NCBI GenBank assembly: GCA_036250195.1
Contig: JAVHZZ010000001.1
Location: 379,822,907 to 379,886,906, forward strand
Source: Mixophyes australis
Lineage: Eukaryota > Chordata > Amphibia > Anura > Limnodynastidae
Direction: 5' to 3'
Length of the DNA: 64,000 nt
Of this stretch, positions 47,690 to 57,259 are shown in pieces (position 1 is the first letter of the stretch; each line of letters opens with the position of its first letter). The notes beneath the pieces were generated by a model, which saw only the letters and a list, made by a program, of their open reading frames with translations, did no database searches and was not told the DNA's origin. Made by a program: the position numbers and the translations under genes.

Positions 47690-47815
47690 ACACATAGGAA
47701 ATTAACACAAACATGGAAAGGATATATAAACTCCACAGACATAAAGCAGAGAGTGAGGATTCGAACTCTGGTCCCCACTGTTGAAAGGTGGATTATCTAA
47801 CCAGTAAGCCAATGT
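47690..47815 (-). mobile_element. tRNA-derived SINE head, copy 1 in the 3.2-kb element
   Basis: On the minus strand TTGGCTTACTGGTTAGA (A-box-like) is followed by GAGTTCGAATCC (a strong B box, 47,768-47,757) and then a TCTGTGGAGTTTATATATCC block. It is the same family as the SINE at 14,556. The L2-like tail is not evident. Confidence 0.7.
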
Positions 47816-48003
47816 GCAAGTGGAAACAATATGTGAATGATATACACTAGAATGAAAAACAGAGCATGAACTTCTCTCATAACAAGCTTTTTTCTTTTAT
47901 AATTTTTATTAATGTCAACAATTATACAATGAAATATTATAGCTGTACATCCTTGGTACATGCACAGTTTAAGTATTTGGCTATGGGAATTCATTCATGT
48001 ATA

Positions 48004-48048
<45 letters not shown>
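48004..48048. repeat. (AAT)n microsatellite
   Basis: About fifteen tandem AAT triplets inside the 3.2-kb element. Confidence 0.9.
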
Positions 48049-48484
48049 GTGGACTTTATCTGCTTTTATCTGGTGGATATTTTCTTTTTGTTTGGATTAA
48101 AAATTATTTGGAACAGCTGCTTGTTTGTGTTGTATCTCCACACAAATTTCGACATGCAATATAGGCATATTCCACAAAATAAATGTGAGTACATAAACCC
48201 TCAACTAAGCTTATAGTGCTCCAAAAAAACATACAACACAACACAGGCACTACTACCAACATGAAGATTTAAGGTTAAGCAATAAAGAACTACACATACA
48301 CATTGTCTTATTCTCCATCATGAAAAATGTGTTGTGAAATTTTGAATTGTAAATAACTGTGGATACGAATTTAACGGCTAATAATTTGCAAACATACATA
48401 TCCATGCATGATACAATGCAATAAAGAGAGCAAATGCCAAAACATATACTAGTGTACTCTTTTATAACACACAATTGAGTAAAT

Positions 48485-48595
48485 CCACATAAACATGGGA
48501 ATATACAAAGTCCACACCGATACAGGCATGATTGTTGATTCGAACTCATGACCCTACTGTTGTCAGCTGATATGTCTAACCAATAAGGCATACTT
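48485..48595 (-). mobile_element. tRNA-derived SINE head, copy 2
   Basis: On the minus strand GCCTTATTGGTTAGACAT, GAGTTCGAATC (near 48,547-48,537), then GTGTGGACTTTGTATATTCC. Related to copy 1 and to the 14.6-kb SINE. Confidence 0.7.
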
Positions 48596-49382
48596 CAGAT
48601 TGTAACAAACATACAATGCAGGCACTAGTGGCAACCTAAAGGGTTAATGATCACAAATAAATGAACAATTGCACACACCTACTTAGTAACAGACATAACA
48701 GATCATGTTTTGTTTATTGAAAATTAAAATATGAAAGTCTATACTAATGCATTTCAGAATAATTCGCAATCAGAAATAAATACAAACATTTTTTAATCAG
48801 TATAAAAGTAAACAACAGATTTCCGTAACCAGCATTGCATAAACCCAGTATCAGATCTCGTCATCTGATACCACAGTGGGCCATACACCTGCATATACTT
48901 GTCTCATTACTATTCACTATAAAAGACTGCTTCATGCACACTTGAAGTTGGTTAGGAATCTACAGTGGAGTTTACTGGTGTGGATTTGTATACTGGACTT
49001 TTATTTGTATTGAGCATTATATTTTAGCTTACTCTTTTATAGACATCTAAATGTTTGTGTTTGTAAGATATTTTATTTTTCACAATAACAGTGCATCTCT
49101 ATTTTCATATCTAATGTGCATTTTAATGTGTGTGTTGTTTGTATTATAAATTTTAACCCAATTTTTTTTTTTTTGGGGGGTGGAGGTGTTGTTAAGTCTT
49201 TCAATCTAATATCTATTAAGACTATTGTTATGTGTTTTTGCCCTTCTCCATGTTGCATGTTTATCCAACAGAACCCCAGCCCTCCTGAAACTGTGGAGGC
49301 AGGCCCCTTCAGGTTCCAGACAGATTTGCAAGGTAATCTTTTTTTACAATTTGGTTTATATCGCACTTTAAAATTCTAAATG

Positions 49383-49490
49383 GCCCACAAAGTCCACGCA
49401 GCTAAGGCCATGTTTGCGAAACAAACTCATGACCCCAGGGCTCTAAGGCAGAAGTGCTACCCACTAACCCACTGTGCTGCTGATGTGTTA
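49383..49490 (-). mobile_element. tRNA-derived SINE head, copy 3
   Basis: On the minus strand GTGGGTTAGTGGGTAGCACT and TCTGCCTTAGAGC, a weakened B box (GAGTTTGTTTC), then GCGTGGACTTTGTGGGCC. The B box has lost the TTCGA core. Confidence 0.65.
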
Positions 49491-50189
49491 TCTGCAATAA
49501 TTTGTAGGGAAGTTGAGTACATAACATACAAGCGGTAGATGAATACAAAATAAAAGGTTTGCAGACAATATTTGCATTAACCTCAAAAGAGCATGACCCC
49601 TCAAAAAAGTCTAATGATATTCGTAGTAATAAATGGCAGATAATGGGAATAATGTTCCCTGTTGGCCAGATTCATTTTGGATCCAAAAACATTAATATTT
49701 ATAAATGCTCCTTGGCCTTATAAAATTGCAGTTGAGGGGGAGATACATCTAATAATCTAACTCATTTCATGTATTGGAATACGAATGTGTGTTGATTTAG
49801 CTCATTAAAAACACTTCAAAGTTATTTGCCCCAGGTTAAATAAACATGTAAATGTTAAAACAAATAAATAGATTACAATAGTTCTGCATAATACACTCCA
49901 ATTGTGTTTTTACATGTTTACACAAACGCTTCGCACCTCCCACATTTTCCATTATGTAACACTTTCTTATCTTTAAATAAGAAGCGGATCTTAAGAAGCA
50001 GATCTTAAGATGAACTAATTGCTTAAGATCCATTGCATCTTATTTTCAATTGCATAAGAGACTCAAGGTGGGCATGTCTTTGAACTTTCTGCTCCTTGTT
50101 GAATTGCAAATTTCTAATCTCCCTGTTTTTTGTTAAAATACTTATCACAACTTAAGCACAATATCAGATCAGTAATGAATCAGGCCCTT

Positions 50190-50760
50190 TGTCAGTTGTT
50201 AACAATAGGAGATCAATAAATCATTATTATATTGCAAGTCCGTCTGTGCAGGATGCAATCCTGCTGGCATGGGTATTTCAAGCAATATTTCATATGGAGT
50301 TGGTATTGGTATTACTAGTGGGTACATTCCTAATTTCCATTAGGGCAAGTGATAACGCATCTGATCATTTCAGTTTTGTTTGAGCACAGATTTTGGCAAT
50401 TTTGCTTTTAAGTGTACCCGTTTGTCTTTCTAATTTCCCTGAAATCTGGAAATGATGTGTAACTCTTGTGTGATACCCAGGGCCTGTAATATCTGCTGAT
50501 TAATTTCTCCTACAATACAAGTCCCTCTGTCTTAACTAAACACCTGCACTACCTCAAATGTACTTATAAATTCATTCAACAACATATTTGCAATAGTAGT
50601 TACAATTTTTACACACAACAGTCTCTGCTTTTTACACAAGGTTATGCTTCTACCCATCCTGAGAATAAATCAGCACAAACCAGCACATGGTCAAATGTCT
50701 GATATTTTGACATTTTTATAAAATTGGCCTTTTAAAATTACATTTTGAAAATGCAATATT
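50190..50760 (-). pseudogene. pol: ERV integrase catalytic-core remnant
   Basis: Minus-strand text reads VCADLFSGWVEA (near 50,680-50,645), the first catalytic D region of retroviral integrase. A block with LLNEFI and VVQVFS*DRGT follows (about 50,585-50,520), holding the second D. GEINQQILQALGITQELH follows (about 50,510-50,455). The region of the catalytic E and the later TPYEIL block (about 50,290) also remains. Stops are frequent. It ends at the TTT flank of the Harbinger-like element. Confidence 0.8.
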
Positions 50761-51375
50761 GTTTGTGGCATATGTGCTCAAGTTATTTTAGCAGATTTTC
50801 CAGTATTATATTGTTGAAAAAGAGTGAAGGTTTTACAAAATTGAGATGCTACAGTATAAAAGGAGGTAGCGAACCAGAATCTCATTACCATTGCTTTTAC
50901 CCCTCCTTTGGAGATATGACAGACACCATGAGAATGGTTCTCCAAGGAAGGAGGGAGAATGGGGCCACAAGCTCAGAGCCAGTTTAAGGGCCACATGGGT
51001 TTGGAGCTGAAAATTATATAGAGGCCTGTTGTGAGAAGTGCCGTCCCACCGGAAGTGTGGCCAGTGATGAGTGAGCTTGACCAGCACAATGGAGGTCATA
51101 GCTTGCACTTCCTTCCAGCCACCTACATCTCCTTCCCATCCTCCCTTATATAAAGAGTGCAACACTAACTGGTTCACACAGTATGTATGTAAAGTGAAGA
51201 GTGGAAATACATCCAAGTTGTTCCTCATGCTAGGACAAACTCCTGGCTAATCAAGATAGTCCCCTAAAATCAGGACTATCCCAATGGAATCGGGAGAGTT
51301 GAGAGGTAAAGGTATGATATTTTATTGACCATTATAGACAGAAATACATGGTTGATTATTTTTATTTATAAAGTG
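50761..51375. other. Unassigned block between ERV integrase and L1-like tail
   Basis: The first ~100 bases may still be ERV. Text at about 50,880-51,180 is GC-richer. On the minus strand it holds TTTATATAAGG (near 51,157), which could be an LTR TATA box, but no LTR ends were found. A 131-codon minus-strand frame (51,228-50,833) shows no known motif. Confidence 0.35.
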
Positions 51376-51377
51376 CT

Positions 51378-51900
51378 TCCTTTTTTACATCAATAATTTT
51401 TATTGACGTTTTGCTAAATATTTGGGGGACACAAAAAAAGGAGAGGAATCAACAAAGGGGGATACAGGGGGGGACCACTTCGCAGAGGGGGGGGGGGGTT
51501 GCTCAATGATGTTCCAACAAATCTAAATCCACATATTCTGAAAATAGAAAATACACAATAAAACATAAAAACACTACAATGCACATCATATAAACATAAA
51601 ACGTCAAAAAAGATGCCGTGGGGGGAATCACTAATCCACCTGGGAGGAATCAGGTCAACCAGGAGCGAGTGGGTGGGAGTGGAGGAAAACGACCTTCTAT
51701 TTGCACCCACTCCCTCTGTAACATATACATGCCATTTGAACCACTTCATGATAAGGGGCAAAGCAGCAGTGGAGTATGGCATGTCTTTCGTCTCCATTTC
51801 AAAACTGTACTGTATTTTAGAAATAATTTGAGCTAGCGTAGAAGATTTATTAAGTACTTTAAAAGAAACATACATGAAAAATGCTTATTTTCAGGTTTTA
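51378..51900 (-). mobile_element. Possible 3' end of an L1/Tx1-like LINE
   Basis: On the minus strand a 153-codon frame (51,875-51,414) is followed by CGTCAATAAAAATTATTGAT and GTAAAAAAGG (51,408-51,375), resembling a polyadenylation signal and A-rich end. A G-run at 51,487-51,498 would be a C-run in the element. No RT or endonuclease motif is included, so the class is uncertain. A similar AATAAAAATTATAAAAG end occurs near 47,915-47,885. Confidence 0.4.
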
Positions 51901-52018
51901 ACATTGAACAAAGTACAGGGTGCTGAAACATTAGGAAAATTTATAAAAAAATTAAACTTAAATCTAAGTAAAAATTTATATAAAAAATACTGTTTTTGTA
52001 TGTATCTATATTAATCAC

Positions 52019-52925
52019 ATGCTTTCTTTCTGCAAACAACCTATTGGATCCTCTTCAGTCAGACTTTCGCTCTCAACTCTCCACAGAGACTGCTTGACTA
52101 AGCTTGTCAATGATTTGATCCCAGCTAAAACTAAAGGCCATTACTCTCTTCTAAGTCTACTGGATCTCTTTGCTCTATTTGACACTGTTAACCACTTCTC
52201 ATACAAACGCTATAATCCCTAGGTCTTCAATTACCTGTCCTATTCTGGTTCTCATCCTACCGAGCTAATCGCTTTTTCAGTGTTAATTTCCTGACTCACA
52301 ACTATCCTTTGTTCTTCACATCAACTCTATATTTACATAATGCAGCATACATCTAAAAAAACATTACCAATTAATGTACATATCTCACAAAAGACACTGC
52401 AAAAACTTTAATTCATACACTCATCATCTCCCACATCAACTATTGCAATTGCCTCCTTACTGGTCTTCCCAAAATCAGACTCAAACCCCTAAAATCAATT
52501 TGGACGCAGCGGCTAGATTGATTTTTCTTGCAAATCGTCCTTCCTCTGCTGAACCACTTTGTCATTTTGCATTAACCAGGAAACCCACCTCTTCAGACAC
52601 GCTTATAATATTCCTCAACTACCTTCTTAATCTCCCTAGGTTACCATATTCATATTAACACCCTCTGCACAGCCAACGCAAGACAAAAAAAACTCTGATC
52701 AACATTGTTGTGTGACTGGTCATACAGCCCACTAAATAATGTTTACCTCTGAATTCCTGCTGGACCAATATGCAATATGATGGAACAACTACCCTTGTAT
52801 CACACTCCCGTTGTCTCTTAGATTGCAAGCTTGCAAGCAGGGCCCTCTTACCTCTCTGTCTGTCTGTATTAACAAGTATTGTTTTATTACTGTTTGTTCC
52901 CAATTGTAAAGCGCTATTTCATCAG
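52019..52925 (+). mobile_element. L2-like LINE copy D, deleted RT plus 3' tail
   Basis: It contains LDLFALFDTVNH (about 52,150-52,195), the counterpart of the LDISAAFDSVDH box in copy A with the conserved aspartates. Then comes DAAARLIFLANR (about 52,502-52,535) after a deletion that removes the YADD region. The tail GATTGCAAGCTTGCAAGCAG followed by GGCCCTCTTACCTCTCTGTC ends in AATTGTAAAGCGCTATTTC. It sits within the ERV. Confidence 0.85.
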
Positions 52926-52927
52926 AT

Positions 52928-52930
52928 ATA

Positions 52931-52972
<42 letters not shown>

Positions 52973-52988
52973 CATACTTTTAAACATG

Positions 52989-53042
<54 letters not shown>

Positions 53043-53052
53043 TGCACACACA
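52928..53052. repeat. (TA)n and (CA)n microsatellite cluster
   Basis: Two long (TA)n tracts (about 52,930-52,970 and 52,990-53,030) separated by a short AT-rich spacer, then a (CA)n tract to 53,052. It follows the tail of L2 copy D. Confidence 0.9.
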
Positions 53053-53189
53053 CATTCACTGTCCACTTAGGTTTACCTGTAAACCTACAAGTTAATGCAA
53101 ATATGTAATCAGCCATTCATATTGACAAAACGTAATGCATAAAACAAGCAGACTTGGTCATAAATTGCAGAAATTGCAGACCAAACACC

Positions 53190-53535
53190 AGAATAGAGAA
53201 AACATGTGATCTAAGTGATCTAAGTGATGATTGTTGGTGCCATATGGGTTGTTTCAGTACCTGAGAAACTGCTGATCTTTTGGGATTTTTACACACAACA
53301 GTCTCTGAAGTTTACAGAGAATGATGCTCAAAATCAAAACCATTACCATCCAGTGAGAGGCAGTTCTGTGGGTGGAAACACCCTGTTTATGAGAAACATC
53401 AGAAGAGAAAGGCCAGCCTGGTTCCAGCTGATAGGAAGACGACAGTAACTCAATTAACCATGGGTGGCATGCAGAAGACCATCTCTGAATTCACAGCACA
53501 TCCAACCTTGAAGTGTATGTGCTTACAGTAGCAGA
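53190..53535 (+). mobile_element. 5' part of a third Tc1/mariner-like transposase
   Basis: The plus-strand text runs TTTCAGTACCTGAGAAACTG, CTGATCTTTTGGGATTTTTA, CAACAGTCTCTGAAGTTTAC, and later GGCAGTTCTGTGGGTGGAAA. I recognise this as a widespread fish/amphibian Tc1-mariner-type transposase N-terminal and DNA-binding region. It is cut after about 340 bases by a minisatellite, and the catalytic domain is absent. Stops are present. Confidence 0.65.
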
Positions 53536-53539
53536 AGAC

Positions 53540-53735
53540 CACACAGCACCCTTGTGATTGCCACACAATACACCACATCATTGTGACCTCCACACAATAC
53601 ACAGCACCCTTGTGATCACCATACAATACATAGCACCCTTGTCACGGCCACACAATACAGAGGGCAGCCTTTGACCGCCAAATAATACATAGGGCAGACA
53701 TGAGACCGCTGCCCAATACAGAGAGCAAAATATGT
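53540..53735. repeat. Short minisatellite, ~35-bp units
   Basis: CACACAATACA-type blocks joined to AGCACCCTTGTGATC recur about five to six times and become more degenerate toward the right (AGGGCAG...GACCGC). Confidence 0.75.
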
Positions 53736-54044
53736 TTTTATTGATACAAACTGTGCAGTTAATGTGTGAGAATGTGATTATTATTTGTTGGTCATTTTCA
53801 TATCTCCTAACACCTCAAATGGCCAAATGGGAATGTACTGTATAAGATTTATTATTTATAACTATTCTTTCTTCAAGTGTTCATACACCTGAGCAGATTC
53901 CAAAATACAAATAGTCTCACACAGTTAACTGTCAGTGGCACCAGGGCACAATTTCCATTGAAAAAGTTGATAATTTTGTTGTAAGAAAAGAAACTGATCC
54001 CTATGTTAAGACACATGGGCTTTATCACATGCATATTATATTTT
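53736..54044. other. Non-coding stretch
   Basis: AT-rich, 310 bases, nothing recognised. Confidence 0.4.
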
Positions 54045-54215
54045 CACATATCCCTTGTTGGGCCTGTTTTCTCATATCTCCTGTTGTCACATATCTCATG
54101 TTGGGCCTGTTGTCACATATCCTCTGCTGTCACATATGCCCTTTGGGCCTGTTGTCACATATCCATGCTGGGCCTGTTGTCACATATCCCCTGTTGTCAT
54201 ATATCCCCTTCTAAA
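54045..54215. repeat. Minisatellite TCACATATCCC / TTGGGCCTGTTG
   Basis: TCACATATC and GGGCCTGTTGTC blocks alternate six to seven times. Units of about 20 and 36 bases are mixed, so the period is irregular. Frames stay open in all three plus registers because the unit lacks stops. Confidence 0.8.
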
Positions 54216-54387
54216 TATAAATTGTTCCTACCTGACGTTTGAATGCCGCTGACCTCTGTCTGGGACTGGGTGGAAATTGGTACAGCATGAGTCACACAGC
54301 AGGAGTCACACACAGCCTCTGTAGATGCAAACCCCACCCCACTCAGCAACAGACAGCTTCACAATTGGCTGCCTGTTGCTTTCCAAT

Positions 54388-54553
54388 GACAGGACTGCCC
54401 CCTGGGAACCAGGGAAGCATCATCACCCTCCCCATGCTAGGTGCCCTCACAAAAAAAAGTTTTGTTTTTTTCACTCTTCGCTGGCCTGGGCCTATTTCTG
54501 TGTAGAGGTCTGGGGTTGAGGCAACATCAGACCCATTGTTAATCTGACCCTAC
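54388..54553 (-). mobile_element. hAT-like non-autonomous fragment, second copy
   Basis: It shares CCCCCTGGGAACCAGG.AAGC, TCCCCATGC.AGGTG.CCTCA, the following A-run, and GGTCTGGGGTTGAGGC with the copy at 34,818. The right end GACCCATTGTTAATCTGACC corresponds to its CAGGGCCAGATT terminus. It has an extra TTTTGTTTTTTTC tract in the middle. Confidence 0.55.
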
Positions 54554-54555
54554 AC

Positions 54556-54827
54556 AAGTCTGTGACTCTCCAAACACCATAAGTCACATATTTGGTACAG
54601 TCCACCAACATTTAGGAGTTAATAACACCCTGAGAACATTAATGTTCATTCATTGTGCTAGAAAAGTAATAACTGCAAGAGCAGATTATGCAGCACTGTT
54701 AGCAGACTGATCTGCAGCATGATCTGCAAGATTAATGGGATTTTGAAATCCTGTATTTACTTGCCATTTAGCCTTAGGTAAATAAATCATGTTCAATTTT
54801 TATGCACAAGGATAGTCTTCTGGTCAG
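54556..54827 (-). pseudogene. pol: ERV RNase H-integrase linker remnant
   Basis: Minus-strand text contains NLADHAADQSANSAA (about 54,740-54,695), like the NxxAD..AK.AA helix that closes retroviral RNase H domains. The weak text that follows would lie before the zinc-binding integrase domain. It is flanked on the right by the LTR at 54,828 and on the left by the hAT-like fragment. Confidence 0.5.
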
Positions 54828-55050
54828 TGTTAGCACTGGCTTAGCAAGGCTCAGAATCTAACAACCTCCCTGGTCTACACCAAGAATCACCGCAAGCCGG
54901 GATGTACTTAACGGCTGGGAGACTGCAGGTCGCGGTCCTTGGTTCAGCCAACTGTTGTTAGAGACAGATAGAAGAAAGCGACTACCAGAAACTAAAGAAT
55001 AAATAACAGTACCTGAGAGAAATACAGTAGAGTTGTGCAGTATCCGTACT

Positions 55051-55203
55051 AGCCGAGGTCTGCTACACTGATCAGATAGCAGTCGTACACAGGGAGAGAC
55101 TGGGAGCATAGTCAAAGTATAAGCTGAGGTCCAGTGCACTTAATCAAATGGCAGCAGTAAACAGGGCGATTCCAAGAACATAGACAATGATAAGCCGGGG
55201 TCC
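55051..55203 (-). repeat. 71-bp tandem array in the outer LTR (continues after the inner LTR)
   Basis: AGCCGAGGTC-like landmarks start at 55,051, 55,122 and 55,193. The next is at 56,414, which becomes 71 bases further once the inner LTR and one copy of its GGTAC duplication are removed. Each unit includes AGCAGTA.ACAGGG and ACATAG.CAA text. Confidence 0.85.
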
Positions 55204-55355
55204 GGTACTGTCACACACTGCTCTCCGGGTATCTCCACCCAAGCCTACACACTGACTCTCACTTTATATCTCTTGATTGTGCAGGCTGTCAGCTATGGTT
55301 TGCAACTGTGCTTACTTCCTCTGTGTTTGGCCTGTTCAGCCATTGGTCAGTTCGC

Positions 55356-55365
55356 TTTTATAAGG
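55356..55365 (+). promoter_or_regulatory. TATA box of the inner LTR
   Basis: TTTTATAAGG, about 148 bases from the LTR start and 80 bases before the 150-bp array, with CATTGG ten bases upstream. Confidence 0.6.
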
Positions 55366-55436
55366 CTCCTCCTTTCACCTTTTCATTGCTGGTTCTTCAA
55401 GTCTACACCTGGCCTGTTTCAGCTGTCTCTCTCTGT

Positions 55437-56185
55437 TATGGTCAATGCCGCTACCTACTCTGCACGCACCGCTGACAATTGCTGATTCGTTCCACATCCC
55501 TGTGGTAAGCTGTGGCTCATCGTTTGCTGCATGCCTGGGTACCGCTGATCTCTGCTCATCTGTTCCACTCATTCGTGGTAATTGCTGTGATCAACGCCCG
55601 CTACTTACGCTGCATGCACCGCTGACTACTGCTGATTCATTCCACATCTCTGTGGGAAGCTATGGCTCATCATCTGCTGCATACTTGGACATTATTGATC
55701 TCTGCGCACCTTGTCCACTCGTTAGTGGTAATCGTTGTGACCAACACCCGCTACTTACTCTGCATGCAACGCTGACCTCCACTGATCGTTTCCACATCTC
55801 CGTGGTCATAACTGTGGCTCATTGTCTGCTGCATACCTGGATACCGCTGATTTCTGTTCATCTGGTCCACTCGTTACTGGTAACTGCTGTGATCATCTCT
55901 CACTATCTACTCTGTCTGCATCGCTGACCTCCACTAATTCCTTCCACAGCCTTGCTGTGATAGTTGTGGCTCATCGTCTGCTGTGTGCCTCATGCTTCAT
56001 TAAACGCTGCATAGATGTTCCACTCCTTAGTGGTAATTGCTGTGATCAACGTTCACTATGTATTCTGCCTGCAACGCTGAACTCCGCTGACTGTTTCTTC
56101 TCTCCAGTATAATAGCCGTGGTCCATTATCTGCAGTATACTCTGTACTCCATTAAACTTTGCATTTATGTTCCACTCTGATATTC
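55437..56185 (+). repeat. Tandem array, five units of ~150 bp, in the inner LTR
   Basis: TGTGATCAACG or a near match starts at 55,437, 55,586, 55,736, 55,888 and 56,041 (spacings 149, 150, 152, 153). Each unit carries a TCTGCATGCACCGCTGA block, a CATTCCACATCTCTGTGG block and a GTTCCACTC.TTAGTGGTAA block. A 160-codon frame at 55,445-55,927 reflects the repeat, not a gene. Confidence 0.92.
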
Positions 56186-56699
56186 CCTGGAGGGCCGCGA
56201 CCTGCAGGGTGGAAGCCGCTGAAGCCCAAATTCCCTTGCTGGATTCCCAGGTGAATACCTTCCATTCTGTTAGACTCCACGTGTCTAGGGAAGTCTAGCC
56301 AATACCAGTTGAGTCAGCAGGATCTCACTCATTCTTTGTGTTCAAACCTAACAGGTACATTTAAACAGGTGGCAGCAGCACACAGGGAGATTCCAGGAGT
56401 GAAGTCACAAGATAAGTCAAGGTCTTTAGTCAATAGTCAATATCAGCAAAAAATCAGGCATGAATCACAGGGAGAACAAGCACCTAGAAGGCACATGGGA
56501 GTCAGGCGTTGTATAACCTGTTGCTCTGACACCATACAAGTGTCAGAACGATTCTTAAATAGGAAGGGAAAGTTCAAATTCCCAGCTGGAGGTCAAATGA
56601 CTGCCAGAGCCATGTGCCCGGACCCCCACACAGCAGACAGGGCGGGAACAGGAATGTTGAGCAGGTAAGTTTCTTACATTAATGTACTGAAACCTTTTG

Positions 56700-56993
56700 A
56701 TAGGTGTGCCTGCAACATTTTAAAAATCTCTAAATTTCCAGAGTTTTCCATAATCATAAACTGCTACCACAAAAGCATTGCGATAATCAGTATAAATGCA
56801 AAAACTGTGGTTATAAGTTAACATGCATGCTTTTGAAAGTACTAAAAGCTTAGCTAATTGTGCAGAAATCACAGTGGGAAAGGGTTGTGCTTCTATCATA
56901 TTCCCATTTAGGTTAACAATGGCATAGCCAGCCCCCATAATACCTAAATCATCTTGAAAGCAAGATCCATACACACAGTTTTCTAAATCAGCA
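56700..56993 (-). pseudogene. pol: ERV RNase H remnant
   Basis: A minus-strand frame (56,974-56,720, 84 codons) reads MYGSCF...AGYAIVN, then SAQLAKLLVLSKAC, then IYTDYRNAF and YGKLWKFRDF. This is the retroviral RNase H domain. The usual start VDGSxF has Y in place of the first catalytic D, whereas the D of the YTD box is kept and the AEL glutamate site reads AKL. It is therefore inactive even where open. It is cut at 56,994 by the gypsy-B 5' LTR. Confidence 0.85.
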
Positions 56994-57115
56994 TGTCACA
57001 CGCCGGACCCACAAACCATCCATTTACTTACCTGCCCCCCCACCCCCTTTGGCTTCCTCTTTGGCGGTACTGCTTACTGTGGGTGTCTACCATCTTTGAT
57101 CTGGGTCCATGAATC
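56994..57115 (+). mobile_element. Truncated 5' LTR of gypsy-B
   Basis: TGTCACACGCCGGACCCACA at 56,994 parallels ATCTTACACCGAACCCACAG at the start of the 3' LTR (about 57,651). Both continue with ACTTACCT..C, TTGGCTTCCTCTT and CCATCTTTGATC. Only about 120 bases remain before the text changes to integrase-side sequence, so most of the element was deleted. Confidence 0.75.
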
Positions 57116-57259
57116 CACCTCTGCTACACCCTTCTCGGTTGTCTGCAGTCTCCATCCCTCTCTTCCCAAATTCTCAGTCCTCCTTGGCACCCATGTTCCT
57201 GTGGTTGATGCTTTATATTGTGACTTTATTTCCATTGTGACTTTATTTCCATCAGGTCT

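Larger units (their letters stand above)
46972..50187. mobile_element. 3.2-kb Harbinger-like element in ERV pol, TSD TTT
   Basis: The left end GGACCTGATTCATTACGGAT and the right end, read inward, GGGCCTGATTCATTACTGAT form terminal inverted repeats nearly identical to those of the 333-bp palindromic MITE. TTT flanks both sides (46,969-46,971 and 50,188-50,190), and removing the element would rejoin the two ERV integrase pieces. Both subterminal regions are rich in CTTAAG/GATCTTAAG blocks (about 47,080-47,290 and 49,985-50,040). No transposase was recognised inside. It holds three tRNA-like SINE heads and an (AAT)n array (48,004-48,048), so later insertions may account for some of its length. 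Confidence 0.78.
55209..56353 (+). mobile_element. Inner solo LTR, 1,145 bp, TSD GGTAC, with 150-bp array
   Basis: It begins TGTCACACACTGC and ends AACCTAACA, with GGTAC directly repeated on both sides (55,204-55,208 and 56,354-56,358). Its insertion splits a 71-bp repeat unit of the outer LTR, which rejoins cleanly when it is removed. An inverted CCAAT (CATTGG, 55,341-55,346) and TTTTATAAGG (55,356-55,365) mark a promoter on the plus strand. A five-unit array of about 150 bp fills the rest. No coding sequence other than array-derived frames. Likely Ty3/gypsy by analogy. Confidence 0.93.
54828..56663 (-). mobile_element. Outer solo LTR (about 690 bp of its own), split by an inner LTR
   Basis: On the plus strand it starts TGTTAGCACTGG and ends TGTTGAGCA. 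GGTCAG before and GGTAAG after match at five of six bases and may be the target duplication. Orientation comes from CCTATTTAAG on the minus strand (56,563-56,554). It contains a 71-bp direct repeat that is interrupted by the inner LTR and resumes on its far side. It sits between the ERV RNase H and the RNase H-integrase linker. The exact ends are less certain than those of the inner LTR. Confidence 0.68.
45100..56993 (-). mobile_element. Endogenous retrovirus (class-I/epsilon-like), fragmented by insertions
   Basis: Parts of one retroviral genome lie in the correct order on the minus strand: RNase H (56,993-56,700), RNase H-integrase linker (54,827-54,556), integrase core (50,760-50,190), integrase C-terminus (46,965-46,630) and env (46,590-45,240). 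The gaps hold a Harbinger-like element, an L1-like tail, L2 copy D, a Tc1-like fragment, a hAT-like fragment and two nested LTRs. The broken ends of the integrase pieces meet exactly at the Harbinger-like insertion. Gag, RT and 5' LTR were not seen. All parts carry stops. Class is inferred from the general style of RNase H, integrase and env. Confidence 0.72.

Noticed and set aside
47757..47815. Possible functional tRNA gene
   Set aside because: B box and A-box-like text are present, but no cloverleaf with acceptor pairing could be made; it matches the SINE family instead.
55445..56112. Cysteine-containing repeat protein of 160 codons
   Set aside because: Product of the 150-bp LTR array. The repeated Cys pattern follows the DNA unit and the frame shifts when unit length changes from 150 to 152.
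56994..57115. ERV long terminal repeat
   Set aside because: The TGTCAC start fits several LTR classes, but the text matches the LTR following the gypsy integrase module at 57,651 on the plus strand, so it belongs to gypsy-B.
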